Shown piece by piece: positions 35,172-44,257 of a stretch of DNA of 64,000 nt (the first letter of the stretch is position 1; the number at the start of each line of letters is the position of its first letter). The stretch is from positions 1-64,000 of the forward strand of contig CAJTYW010000003.1 in the NCBI GenBank assembly GCA_910583995.1, written 5' to 3'. This DNA comes from an uncultured Christensenella sp. (GTDB taxonomy: Bacteria; Bacillota; Clostridia; Christensenellales; UBA3700). The notes below the pieces were generated by a model. It worked only from the letters and a program-made list of their open reading frames with translations. It did not search any database and had not been told where the DNA came from. A program made the translations under genes and the position numbers.

Positions 35172-37037
35172 ATGAATAATACGCAAAACGATTTGCCTAT
35201 TTATTTGTATCATGAAGGCAAAAATTACCAATCTTATAAATTTTTCAGCCCTCATAAACAAGGTAAAGACTGGGTGTTTCGCGTTTGGGCACCAAATGCA
35301 AAAGCAGTACATCTAGTAGGAGATTTCAATCACTGGCAGACAGGACAAGACAAGTTTGAATTGGTGTCGGAAGGAATATGGGAGTGCGTAACTTCCAAAC
35401 CTAAAAAATACGACGCTTATAAATTTTGTATTTTTAGAAAAGACGGCAGTAAGGTGCTAAAGTGTGACCCTTATGCAATTCACGCAGAGACGGCACCACA
35501 AAACGCTTCAAAAGTTTACGAACTTGATAATTATACTTGGACAGATGACGAATGGATTCAAAAGCGTGATAATACAAATTCTTTTGAGTCGCCAATGAAT
35601 ATTTATGAGTTGCACTTTGGTTCTTGGAAACAATATCCCGACGGCAATTACTATAGTTATAAGGATATGGCAAAGGAATTAATACCTTATGTTAAAAAAA
35701 TGGGGTATACACATATTGAGATTTTGCCAATGACTGAGTATCCATTTGACGGGTCTTGGGGATATCAAGTAACAGGATTTTTTGCACCGACTTCAAGATA
35801 TGGTTTGCCAAAAGATTTTATGTACTTTATTGATAAATGCCATAAGGAAGGTATAGGAGTGATACTTGACTGGGTTGTAGCACATTTTCCTAAAGATGAA
35901 CACGGACTTATGGAGTTTGATGGTAGCAGACTTTATGAATATACTGACGAACTTAAGTGCGAACATAAGGAATGGGGAACAAGAATTTTTGATTATAGCA
36001 AAAACGAAGTAAAATCATTTTTGATTTCTTCCGCTATGTACTGGCTAACAGAGTATCATATTGACGGAATAAGAGTTGATGCCGTTGCTAGTATGTTATA
36101 TCTTGATTATGGCAGAAAAGGCGGAGAATGGCGACCAAACTGCTTTGGCGGTAATTATAATTTGGAAGCAATCGACTTTTTGAAAGAACTTAATAAGACT
36201 TGTCTTACTGCTCATAAAGGCGCGTTAATGATTGCGGAAGAATCTACAGCTTTCCCAATGGTTACAAAACCTACAGAAGACGGCGGATTAGGATTTAACT
36301 ATAAATGGAATATGGGTTGGATGAATGATATGTTAAGTTACGTATCGCTTGACCCATTCTTTAGAAAAGATAATCATAATAAGGTTACTTTCTCTATAAC
36401 TTACGCATATTCAGAAAATTACATTTTGCCATTGTCACACGACGAAGTGGTACACGGCAAATGCAGTATGATTGGAAAAATGCCATTGTATTATGACGAT
36501 AAGTTTGAAGAATTAAAAGCTTTTTATGGCTATATGATAGGACACCCAGGTAAAAAATTGTCATTTATGGGTAATGAGTTTGGACAATTTATTGAATGGA
36601 ACTACAAACAAGGACTAGATTGGTTGTTGCTTGATTACGAAAAACATAAAAAGTTGCAAGATTTTGTGCGTGCTTTAAACAAATACTATATTGAAAATAA
36701 AGAGATGTACGAACAAGATTGTAGCTATGACGGATTTAAGTGGATTGTTGTTGATGACAGAGAACAAAATATTGTATCTTTTGCAAGATATGCCAAAAAT
36801 GGAGATTTTACTATTGTGCTTGTTAATTTCTCGCCTGTTAAAAGGGAAAAATATGATATGGGCGTACCTAAAGCAGGTAGTTATAGCATAAAGCTTGATA
36901 GTTCGCTAGAAAAGTTTGGTGGACACAAACAAAAAAATAAATCTTACAAAGCTAAAAAAGGCAATAAACACGGTTGTGATTATTACATTACACTGGAAAT
37001 TGAACCAAACAGCGTTATGTTTTTTAAATGCAAATAA
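35172..37037 (+). CDS. glgB: 1,4-alpha-glucan branching enzyme
   Basis: The 621-residue GH13 enzyme makes alpha-1,6 branches in glycogen. An N-terminal CBM48-like domain (F-R-V-W-A-P-N-A, F-N-H-W) is followed by the barrel with E-I-L-P-M-T-E-Y-P-F, D-W-V-V-A-H-F-P, I-D-G-I-R-V-D-A-V (nucleophile Asp), M-I-A-E-E-S-T (acid/base Glu) and L-S-H-D-E-V-V-H-G-K. Length is in the short GlgB class. The ATG follows AAGGGGGG. It begins a four-gene run with gaps of 17 bases or less to the next two genes. Confidence 0.96.
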   Translation: MNNTQNDLPIYLYHEGKNYQSYKFFSPHKQGKDWVFRVWAPNAKAVHLVGDFNHWQTGQDKFELVSEGIWECVTSKPKKYDAYKFCIFRKDGSKVLKCDPYAIHAETAPQNASKVYELDNYTWTDDEWIQKRDNTNSFESPMNIYELHFGSWKQYPDGNYYSYKDMAKELIPYVKKMGYTHIEILPMTEYPFDGSWGYQVTGFFAPTSRYGLPKDFMYFIDKCHKEGIGVILDWVVAHFPKDEHGLMEFDGSRLYEYTDELKCEHKEWGTRIFDYSKNEVKSFLISSAMYWLTEYHIDGIRVDAVASMLYLDYGRKGGEWRPNCFGGNYNLEAIDFLKELNKTCLTAHKGALMIAEESTAFPMVTKPTEDGGLGFNYKWNMGWMNDMLSYVSLDPFFRKDNHNKVTFSITYAYSENYILPLSHDEVVHGKCSMIGKMPLYYDDKFEELKAFYGYMIGHPGKKLSFMGNEFGQFIEWNYKQGLDWLLLDYEKHKKLQDFVRALNKYYIENKEMYEQDCSYDGFKWIVVDDREQNIVSFARYAKNGDFTIVLVNFSPVKREKYDMGVPKAGSYSIKLDSSLEKFGGHKQKNKSYKAKKGNKHGCDYYITLEIEPNSVMFFKCK

Positions 37038-37054
37038 ATAGGAGGGGGACTTCA

Positions 37055-38263
37055 ATGTTACATAATAATAAAGAATGCGTTGCAATGTTACTTGCAGGCG
37101 GACAAGGTACAAGACTTGGTGTTTTGACAAAAGATACGGCAAAACCAGCTGTGCCATTTGGTGGGAAATATCGTATTATTGATTTTCCGTTATCAAACTG
37201 TATAAATTCTGGTATAGATACTATTGGTGTACTTACACAATATCAACCATTTGATTTGAACCAATATATCGGTAACGGACAACCTTGGGATTTAGACAGA
37301 TTGAATGGTGGTGTATATGTTTTGCCACCATATATGAGAGGTAAATCTGGTGAATGGTACAAAGGCACTGCAAATGCAATTTATCAAAATATTGCTTTTA
37401 TAGATAAATTTATGCCTGAGTATGTTTTGATTTTATCAGGTGACCATATTTATAAAATGGATTATGCAGAGATGCTTGCAGCTCATAAAAAGCGTAATGC
37501 GGATTGCACAATTGCGGTAATCGATGTGCCAAAGGAAGAAGCTTCAAGATTTGGTATTATGAACACTAACCCTGACGGAAGTGTTTACGAATTTGAAGAA
37601 AAACCTAAAAAACCTAAGAGTACAAACGCTTCAATGGGTATTTATATCTTTACTTGGGAAAAACTTAAAAAGTATCTTGTTTCTGATGAAGAAGATAAGA
37701 AATCTGAAAATGACTTTGGTAAAAATATCATTCCTAATATGCTAAATGCAGGCGAAAAATTATTTGCTTATGATTTTAAAGGTTATTGGAAAGACGTAGG
37801 TACAATTTCAAGCTTGTGGGAAGCTAATATGGATTTGCTTGACACTAAGAGCGGTTTAGTTTTGAATGACGATAAATGGAAAATTTACGCAAGGTCAACC
37901 GCTGAGCCACCACACTTTACAGGTGATAAAGCTGTAATCAAAAATTCGCTTATTACTGAAGGTTGCTCAATACTAGGAAGTGTTACTAACTCTATTATTT
38001 CACCTTCTGTTGTAGTTGGAGAAAATGCAGTTGTTGAAGATTGTACAATAATGCCTGGTGTTATTATTCAAGACAATGCGGTTGTAAAACATTCGATAAT
38101 CGGAGCAGGAGCTGTAATCGGAAGTGGTGCAATTGTAGGTGAGAGTCAGAAAGAACCAGTTAACGGGGAATGGCAAATTACAGTTGTAGGACCTAATGCA
38201 ATTGTTCAACCAAATGCTGTAGTTCCGGTTAATGCAATGATAGATGGGGGTGAATTAGCGTGA
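37055..38263 (+). CDS. glgC: Glucose-1-phosphate adenylyltransferase, catalytic subunit
   Basis: From the ATG at 37055, which follows GGAGGGGG, the protein is 402 residues; an in-frame start at 37028 overlapping glgB is less likely. It makes ADP-glucose, the glycogen precursor. The catalytic nucleotide loop L-A-G-G-Q-G-T-R-L is intact, and F-G-G-K-Y-R-I-I-D-F, S-G-D-H-I-Y-K-M-D-Y and E-E-K-P follow. The C-terminal part is a left-handed beta-helix of hexapeptide repeats. The stop overlaps the glgD start as GTGA, so GlgC and GlgD are probably made as partners. Confidence 0.95.
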   Translation: MLHNNKECVAMLLAGGQGTRLGVLTKDTAKPAVPFGGKYRIIDFPLSNCINSGIDTIGVLTQYQPFDLNQYIGNGQPWDLDRLNGGVYVLPPYMRGKSGEWYKGTANAIYQNIAFIDKFMPEYVLILSGDHIYKMDYAEMLAAHKKRNADCTIAVIDVPKEEASRFGIMNTNPDGSVYEFEEKPKKPKSTNASMGIYIFTWEKLKKYLVSDEEDKKSENDFGKNIIPNMLNAGEKLFAYDFKGYWKDVGTISSLWEANMDLLDTKSGLVLNDDKWKIYARSTAEPPHFTGDKAVIKNSLITEGCSILGSVTNSIISPSVVVGENAVVEDCTIMPGVIIQDNAVVKHSIIGAGAVIGSGAIVGESQKEPVNGEWQITVVGPNAIVQPNAVVPVNAMIDGGELA

Positions 38264-39378
38264 ACAATAACATAATGAGTGTAGTATTTGCAAGTGATTC
38301 AGCAGAAGCTAAATTGAATGAATTAACAATTCATAGAACAACTGCATCTTTGCCTTTCTGCGGAAGGTATAGATTTATTGACTTCACTTTGTCAAATTTA
38401 GTAAATAGCAATATAACAACAATAGGTATTATTACAAAATCAAATTATAGTTCTTTAATGGACCATATTCGTATGGGTCGTGATTGGGACTTGAATAGAA
38501 AAAATAGCGGTATTGCAGTATTCCCACCTTATGTTTCAAATATAAGCAGAAATATTTATAGGGGAAAAATTGAAGCTCTTCACGGCATACTTGACTATAT
38601 TGAAAATGCAAAAGAAGATTACATTGTGCTTACAAATAGTAATATTGCTGCAAATATCGATTATGAAGAAGTTTACAATGCTCATATCAAAGCAGATGCA
38701 GATATTACAATGATAACTCATATGGCAAAGCCTAACAACTGCACAAGGGTTATAGTTGAGAGCGACGAAAATAATTTTGTTAAAGAAATGTTAATCAAAA
38801 ATTCAAAATCAGATGAAATATCTCAAATTTCTTTGAATATTTATTTGATGAAAAAAGATTTGCTTGTAAAAATGATTGAAATGGGTTATGAGCAAGGTCA
38901 TATGAATTTTGAAAGACATACTTTGCAACAAAATTTGGATAAGCTAAAGATTTATGCTTATTTACATAATGGCTATTCAGCAATTATAGACGACATTCAA
39001 TCTTATTACGGCGAAAATATGAAAATGCTTGACAGCAAGGTTAGAAATGACTTGTTCTATCGTGCTGGTAAGATTTATACAAAAACTAAAGATAGTGTGC
39101 CAACAATTTACAGAGAAGAGTCAAATGTTAAAAATAGTTTGATTGCCGATGGTTGTGATATCAATGGTACAGTTGAAAATAGTATTTTGTTCCGTGGCGT
39201 TGTGGTTGAAGAAGGTGCTGTAATTAAAAATAGTATTGTTATGGAACACGGCGTAATTCAAAAAGATGCACAATTGAGCTATACTATTACAGATAAAAAT
39301 GTTGTGATAACAGAAAATAGACGCATTGCGGGCTATGATACATATCCTGTTGTAATAGCAAAAAATAAAACAGTTTAA
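38260..39378 (+). CDS. glgD: GlgD-type regulatory subunit of ADP-glucose pyrophosphorylase
   Basis: The 372-residue protein has the same fold as GlgC (F-C-G-R-Y-R-F-I-D-F, W-D-L-N-R-K-N-S-G-I, C-terminal hexapeptide helix) but lacks the catalytic G-G-x-G-x-R-L loop, replaced by a region reading V-V-F-A-S-D-S-A-E-A-K. This is the normal state of GlgD of Firmicutes, which modulates GlgC in a mixed complex. The start is a GTG inside the last codon of glgC. It is therefore not a broken glgC copy. Confidence 0.93.
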   Translation: MNNNIMSVVFASDSAEAKLNELTIHRTTASLPFCGRYRFIDFTLSNLVNSNITTIGIITKSNYSSLMDHIRMGRDWDLNRKNSGIAVFPPYVSNISRNIYRGKIEALHGILDYIENAKEDYIVLTNSNIAANIDYEEVYNAHIKADADITMITHMAKPNNCTRVIVESDENNFVKEMLIKNSKSDEISQISLNIYLMKKDLLVKMIEMGYEQGHMNFERHTLQQNLDKLKIYAYLHNGYSAIIDDIQSYYGENMKMLDSKVRNDLFYRAGKIYTKTKDSVPTIYREESNVKNSLIADGCDINGTVENSILFRGVVVEEGAVIKNSIVMEHGVIQKDAQLSYTITDKNVVITENRRIAGYDTYPVVIAKNKTV

Positions 39379-39402
39379 ATAAGAGATTTAAGGGGGGTAG
39401 CA

Positions 39403-41139
39403 ATGGATACCGAAAAGAAAACTACTACTAAGGCAAAAACATCTAAAAAAGATGAAGGCGAAGTAAAAGCAGCTAGCAAGCCAAAGACTACTGCAACTAC
39501 TAAAAAGGCAGAAAGTGTTAAAACAGATGTTGTAGTAAGTGTTGTAGATAAGCCAAAGGCAAAGCCTGTAGCAAAAAAGGAAAGTGAAGGTGGTGTAAAA
39601 GCTAAGCCTGCTGCTAAAAAAACTGCTGAAAAAGCAGCACCTGCTCCTGAAGCTAAAAAGGAAAAGATAGAAAAAGTAGAAATAAAGGCAGAAGTTCCTG
39701 TAAAAGAAGAGCCAGCAAAAAAGAAAATTTTGTTTTTGGCAGGTGAGTCCGCACCATTTATCAGAACGGGTGGTTTGGGCGATGTTGCTGGGGCACTTCC
39801 TGCAACTTTAAATGCACTTGGTGCAGATGCAAGAGTTATTTTGCCACTTTATATGGATATTCCGCAAGACTTTAAAAATGCTATGAGATATATAGGTAGC
39901 GTTTATGTTACACTTGCTTGGAGATATCAATATTGTGGATTGTTTTCTTACAATTACAATGGTGTAACTTATTATTTTGTAGATAATGAGTATTACTTTA
40001 AAAGAAATGGCGTTTATGGTCATTATGACGATGCGGAAAGATTTGCTTTCTTCTCTAAAGCCTGTCTTGAAGCTTTAAGATTAATTGATTTTTATCCAGA
40101 TGTCATTCACGCAAATGATTGGCATACAGCTTTAGCACCTGTATTTTTGGATAGTTTTTATAGGGGAATTCCTGAATATCGAAACATTAAAACTGTATTT
40201 ACTATTCATAATATCGAATTCCAAGGTAAATATGGTGAAGAGTTGATTACCGATATTTTAGGTTTGCCTGAAGATAAACATAGTTTGGTTAAATATTCTA
40301 AATGCACTAACTTTATGAAGGGCGCTATCGAAGCAAGTAATAGTGTTACTACAGTTTCACCTTCTTATGCTAACGAGATAATGGATAGATATTATTCTTA
40401 TGGTTTAGATAATATTTTAAGACAAAGGGGATATAAGTTGTGCGGCATAGTAAACGGCATTGACGTCGATTTGTATAACCCTGCAACAGATAAGGCTTTG
40501 TTTAAAAATTATGATTTTACTACAATTGAAGATAAGCAAATTAATAAGCAGGAATTATTAAAAATGTTTGATATGAATTACAATGTCAATACACCGCTTA
40601 TTGGTATGGTTACAAGGCTTACTGAGCAAAAAGGACTTGATTTGCTTGTTGCAAGAATAGACCAATTGATGCAAAGTGATTTGCAAATTATCATTTTGGG
40701 TAAAGGCGATTGGAAATATGAGAGCAAACTTCAAGAATTGCAAAATAGATATTACGGCAAATTAAAGGTAATTATCAATTTCTCAACAGATATTGCAAAC
40801 AAGATTTATGCTGGTAGCGATATGTTCCTAATGCCTTCTAAATTTGAGCCTTGCGGTTTGAGTCAAATGATAGCAATGAGATATGGTACTATTCCAATTG
40901 TAAGAAGAACAGGCGGATTAAATGATACTGTAAGCGGATTTAACCCTGCAGAACTTACAGGAAATGGCTTTACTTTCTATAGTTTTAATGCAGACGATAT
41001 GTGCGATGCTATTTATAGAGCAGTTGGCACTTATCACAACAAGCGTGAGTGGATTTCACTTATTGCAAACGCTATGTCTGCAGATTTCTCTTGGAAAGCA
41101 TCTGCCAATAAATATTTGGAGCTTTATAACAGAATTTAA
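39403..41139 (+). CDS. glgA: Glycogen synthase with Lys/Ala-rich N-terminal extension
   Basis: The 578-residue GT5 enzyme elongates glycogen from ADP-glucose. The catalytic part starts at about residue 107 with K-K-K-I-L-F-L-A-G-E and R-T-G-G-L-G-D-V (family K-T-G-G-L, here Arg), then H-A-N-D-W-H-T-A and the C-terminal E-P-C-G-L-S-Q. The first 107 residues are almost all Lys, Ala, Thr, Pro, Glu and Val, low-complexity and histone-tail-like, and are absent from usual GlgA of about 477 residues. The extension is in frame with GGGGGG before the ATG, so it looks real. Its role is unknown; binding to polyanions or other glg enzymes is possible. Confidence 0.94.
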   Translation: MDTEKKTTTKAKTSKKDEGEVKAASKPKTTATTKKAESVKTDVVVSVVDKPKAKPVAKKESEGGVKAKPAAKKTAEKAAPAPEAKKEKIEKVEIKAEVPVKEEPAKKKILFLAGESAPFIRTGGLGDVAGALPATLNALGADARVILPLYMDIPQDFKNAMRYIGSVYVTLAWRYQYCGLFSYNYNGVTYYFVDNEYYFKRNGVYGHYDDAERFAFFSKACLEALRLIDFYPDVIHANDWHTALAPVFLDSFYRGIPEYRNIKTVFTIHNIEFQGKYGEELITDILGLPEDKHSLVKYSKCTNFMKGAIEASNSVTTVSPSYANEIMDRYYSYGLDNILRQRGYKLCGIVNGIDVDLYNPATDKALFKNYDFTTIEDKQINKQELLKMFDMNYNVNTPLIGMVTRLTEQKGLDLLVARIDQLMQSDLQIIILGKGDWKYESKLQELQNRYYGKLKVIINFSTDIANKIYAGSDMFLMPSKFEPCGLSQMIAMRYGTIPIVRRTGGLNDTVSGFNPAELTGNGFTFYSFNADDMCDAIYRAVGTYHNKREWISLIANAMSADFSWKASANKYLELYNRI

Positions 41140-41437
41140 GCTTAAATATGATATTTTAAAAAATGTTTTATGTCATAATCTAAATTAATAGAGTAATGTA
41201 ATAAAAATGACTAGTTGTGTAAACAAAATGTAAAATAAGTTATTTGTATGCACAAATTGTTGCGTAAAATTGCAATATGACATATAATTAAAAAGTGAAT
41301 AAAATTTAATTTTGATAGTCAAAGCAAAATTTGTTTGACATTAAGTTGAGTTTGTTCAAATTAAAATAGTTAATAAATTTTTAAACAACGCTTGGAAAGC
41401 TGACAGCAGTTTTCCTTGCGATTTGTTAAGGAGTAAT
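41140..41437. other. Gap between glgA and glgP
   Basis: Nearly 300 A/T-rich bases with a good promoter at 41260. No small gene, terminator or RNA was recognised otherwise, so some glgA transcripts may read through. Confidence 0.5.
41260..41288 (+). promoter_or_regulatory. Promoter of glgP
   Basis: TTGCGT (41260-41265), a 17-base spacer and TATAAT (41283-41288). It leaves a leader of about 140 bases before the ATG at 41438. Confidence 0.6.
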
Positions 41438-43954
41438 ATGATAACAACAGAAGAATTCGAGAAAAAAATTGAAAGTTTAGCTACTGTTATGTTTGGTAAA
41501 AAGATTGAAGATTGCAATCACAATCAACTATACAAGATTATTGCATCTGCAGTTAAAGATATTTTAACAGAAAAAAGACTAACTTTCAAAAAAGCGTGTT
41601 CAGAGCAAAAGGCAAAACACGTATACTATATGTCTATGGAGTTTTTGCTAGGTAAGTCTTTGAAAAACCATTTGTTCAATCTTGATATAATTGATATGGT
41701 TGACAAAACTTGCAAAAAATATGGTTGCAGTGTTGACGAGCTTTGCGAAATTGAGCCAGATGCTGGTCTTGGTAACGGCGGCCTTGGTAGATTAGCTGCT
41801 GCTTATATGGAATCTTTAACTAACTTGAGCTATCCTGCAAGCGGATTTTCTATCAAATACGAGTTTGGTATTTTCAAACAAAAAATGGCTGATGGCTGGC
41901 AAATGGAATTGCCTGACGAATGGTTGAAAGATGGTGCAGTTTGGCTTGCTCCGCGTGAAGATGATATTTTCCCTGTTACTTTTGGTGGCGAAGTTGTTCA
42001 ACATTGGGAAAACAATCGTATGATGGTTGAAATGAGAAATGCAGATACTGTACTTGCAATCCCTTATGATATGAATATAAGTGGTTATCACACAGATGCT
42101 GTAAATACTTTAAGACTTTGGGACGCTAAAGCATCAATGGATTTTGATATGCAAGCATTCTCTAGGGGTGATTATATTAAAGCTTTGTACAATAAATCAC
42201 TTGCAGAGTCAATAAGTAAAGTTTTATACCCTGCAGATGACCATATTGAAGGTAAATCTTTAAGATTAAAACAACAATATTTCTTTGTTTCTGCTTCAAT
42301 TCAATCAATTATCAAAAAGCATTTAAATGACTATGGTACTTTGGATAATTTTGCAGACAAAGTTTCTATTCATATTAATGATACACACCCAACACTATGT
42401 ATACCTGAACTTATGAGAATTTTGCTTGATGTTTATGGTTATAGTTGGGACGATGCTTGGAAGATAGTTTGCGACACAATGAGCTATACAAACCATACAG
42501 TTATGGCAGAAGCTTTGGAAAAATGGCCAGAAAGCTTGTTTGCTATGTTGCTTCCACGTATTCACCAAATCGTTAGTGAGATTAATAAGAGATTCTGTGC
42601 TGATTTGTGGGATTTCTATCCTAATGATTGGAACAGAGTTGCAAACAACGCAATTTTGCAAAATGGTCAAGTAAGAATGGCAAACCTTTGCCTTGCTGCA
42701 TCACATACAATTAATGGTGTTAGTGCTTTGCATAGTGATTTGTTAAAACAAGATGTTTTCCACGATTACTTTAAAATGCAACCTAAAAAGTTTACAAATG
42801 TAACTAATGGTATTACTTATAGACGTTGGCTTGCTTTATCAAATCCTAAGTTGACAGCTTATATTAGCACTCTAATTGGTGAAGATTTCTTAAAAGACAG
42901 CAATAAACTTGCAGATTTAATTAAGTTTAAAGGGGATAAAAAAGTCCTTGGTGAGTTTGCTAAAATTAAGAGAGAAAATAAGGTAAGACTTGCTAAATAT
43001 ATCAAAGAACATAATGGTATTGACGTAAATGTTGATAGTATTTTTGACGTACAAGTTAAAAGATTGCACGAGTATAAGAGACAACTTTTAAATTGTATGC
43101 ACATTATTGACTTGTATTTAAGATTAAAAGAGAATCCAGATTTGAATATTCACCCAAGAACATTTATATTTGGTGCAAAAGCAGCTCCAAGCTATTACAC
43201 AGCTAAATCAATCATTCGTTTGATTTGTATGCTTGGCGAACAAATTAACAATGACCCTGATATTAAAGGTAAAATTAAAGTTGTATTCCTAGAAAACTAT
43301 CGTGTAAGCCTTGCAGAAATTGTTATGCCTGCATCTGATGTAAGCGAACAAATTTCTATAGCAGGTAAAGAAGCTTCAGGTACTGGTAATATGAAGTTTA
43401 TGATTAATGGTGCTGTTACTATGGGTACAATGGACGGAGCTAATGTTGAAATTCACGAAAATGTTGGTGATGAAAACATCTTTATCTTTGGTTTAAGAGA
43501 AGAAGAAGTTTCAAAAATGTACAGAGAAGGCTATAATCCTTCAAGATATTATAACGAAAATTACAGAATTAAACGCGTTATCGATATGTTGAATGAAGGT
43601 GTCGCAGGCGTTAAGTTTAATGAGATTGCTCATATTTTGACTACTAAAGACCCTTATATGTGTCTTGCAGATTTCCAAAGCTATGTTGATGCACAAGATG
43701 CACTTGACAAAGCTTATGGCGATACAGAAAGATGGAACAGAATGTCACTTGTAAATGTTGCAAAGAGTGGTTTCTTCTCATCTGATAGGTCAATTCAAGA
43801 GTATGCTGACAGAATTTGGACTTTGACTCCTGTTAAGGTTAAAAAAGCTAAAGCTGTAAAAAGCAGTGCAAAAGCTGAAGTAGCAACTACAGAAAAAGTA
43901 GCTGAAAAAGCTAATACTACAGCAAAAAAAGCACCTGCAAAAAAGAGTAAATAA
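41438..43954 (+). CDS. glgP: Glycogen phosphorylase with Lys/Ala-rich C-terminal tail
   Basis: From the ATG at 41438 (AAGGAG just upstream) the protein is 838 residues; an in-frame TTG at 41423 is rejected. GT35 features are E-P-D-A-G-L-G-N-G-G-L-G-R-L-A-A, H-I-N-D-T-H-P-T and the pyridoxal-phosphate Lys in E-A-S-G-T-G-N-M-K-F. It releases glucose-1-phosphate from glycogen. The last 40 or so residues, after T-L-T-P-V-K, are Lys/Ala/Thr-rich and disordered, with K-K-A-P-A-K-K-S-K at the end, similar in composition to the GlgA N-terminal extension. A terminator follows. Confidence 0.95.
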   Translation: MITTEEFEKKIESLATVMFGKKIEDCNHNQLYKIIASAVKDILTEKRLTFKKACSEQKAKHVYYMSMEFLLGKSLKNHLFNLDIIDMVDKTCKKYGCSVDELCEIEPDAGLGNGGLGRLAAAYMESLTNLSYPASGFSIKYEFGIFKQKMADGWQMELPDEWLKDGAVWLAPREDDIFPVTFGGEVVQHWENNRMMVEMRNADTVLAIPYDMNISGYHTDAVNTLRLWDAKASMDFDMQAFSRGDYIKALYNKSLAESISKVLYPADDHIEGKSLRLKQQYFFVSASIQSIIKKHLNDYGTLDNFADKVSIHINDTHPTLCIPELMRILLDVYGYSWDDAWKIVCDTMSYTNHTVMAEALEKWPESLFAMLLPRIHQIVSEINKRFCADLWDFYPNDWNRVANNAILQNGQVRMANLCLAASHTINGVSALHSDLLKQDVFHDYFKMQPKKFTNVTNGITYRRWLALSNPKLTAYISTLIGEDFLKDSNKLADLIKFKGDKKVLGEFAKIKRENKVRLAKYIKEHNGIDVNVDSIFDVQVKRLHEYKRQLLNCMHIIDLYLRLKENPDLNIHPRTFIFGAKAAPSYYTAKSIIRLICMLGEQINNDPDIKGKIKVVFLENYRVSLAEIVMPASDVSEQISIAGKEASGTGNMKFMINGAVTMGTMDGANVEIHENVGDENIFIFGLREEEVSKMYREGYNPSRYYNENYRIKRVIDMLNEGVAGVKFNEIAHILTTKDPYMCLADFQSYVDAQDALDKAYGDTERWNRMSLVNVAKSGFFSSDRSIQEYADRIWTLTPVKVKKAKAVKSSAKAEVATTEKVAEKANTTAKKAPAKKSK

Positions 43955-44021
43955 TAACAAGATTTAACCTGATTTATTAAAAATTTGCATATTGATTTAC
44001 AATTAAAAATATTATTATAAA

Positions 44022-44059
44022 ACAAAAAAACTCTCATAATTTTATGAGAGTTTTTTGTT
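44022..44059. terminator. glgP terminator, bidirectional
   Basis: An A-run plus CTCTCATAA pairs with TTATGAGAG plus a T-run (stem to about 44039 and from 44042). It lies between convergent genes. Confidence 0.9.
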
Positions 44060-44213
44060 GTTATTTGAATTTTTTATAAGGGACAAAACTTTAAAATTAA
44101 AAAAATAAAGTCCATATATTTATATGATAAAATTGATTTTAAATATCAAAATTATGCTTGAATAAATATATGAACTAAACTTTTTAAAGATGTAAATTAT
44201 TACCAAAACCCTT

Positions 44214-44239
44214 CAAAAATCGGGGGTATTTTGCAAAAT
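44214..44239 (+). repeat. Dispersed CAAAAATCG motif copy
   Basis: CAAAAATCG (44214-44222) is followed by GGGGTATTTTGCAAAATC, the fullest copy of the two-part pattern. It lies just beyond the stop of the DUF1624 gene. Confidence 0.55.
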
Positions 44240-44257
44240 CAAGTGATTTTGAGCTTT

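Larger units (their letters stand above)
43955..44257. other. Convergent intergenic region after glgP
   Basis: It holds the bidirectional terminator at 44022 and a dispersed motif copy at 44214. The remaining bases are A/T-rich with no recognised element. Confidence 0.55.

Noticed and set aside
38260..39378. A degenerate second copy of glgC
   Set aside because: Loss of the catalytic loop is the normal state of GlgD, and the GTGA overlap with glgC fits a regulatory subunit.
41341..41380. TTGACA-based promoter just before glgP
   Set aside because: The -35 is perfect but no acceptable -10 follows at 16 to 18 bases; the TTGCGT-17-TATAAT pair at 41260 is better.
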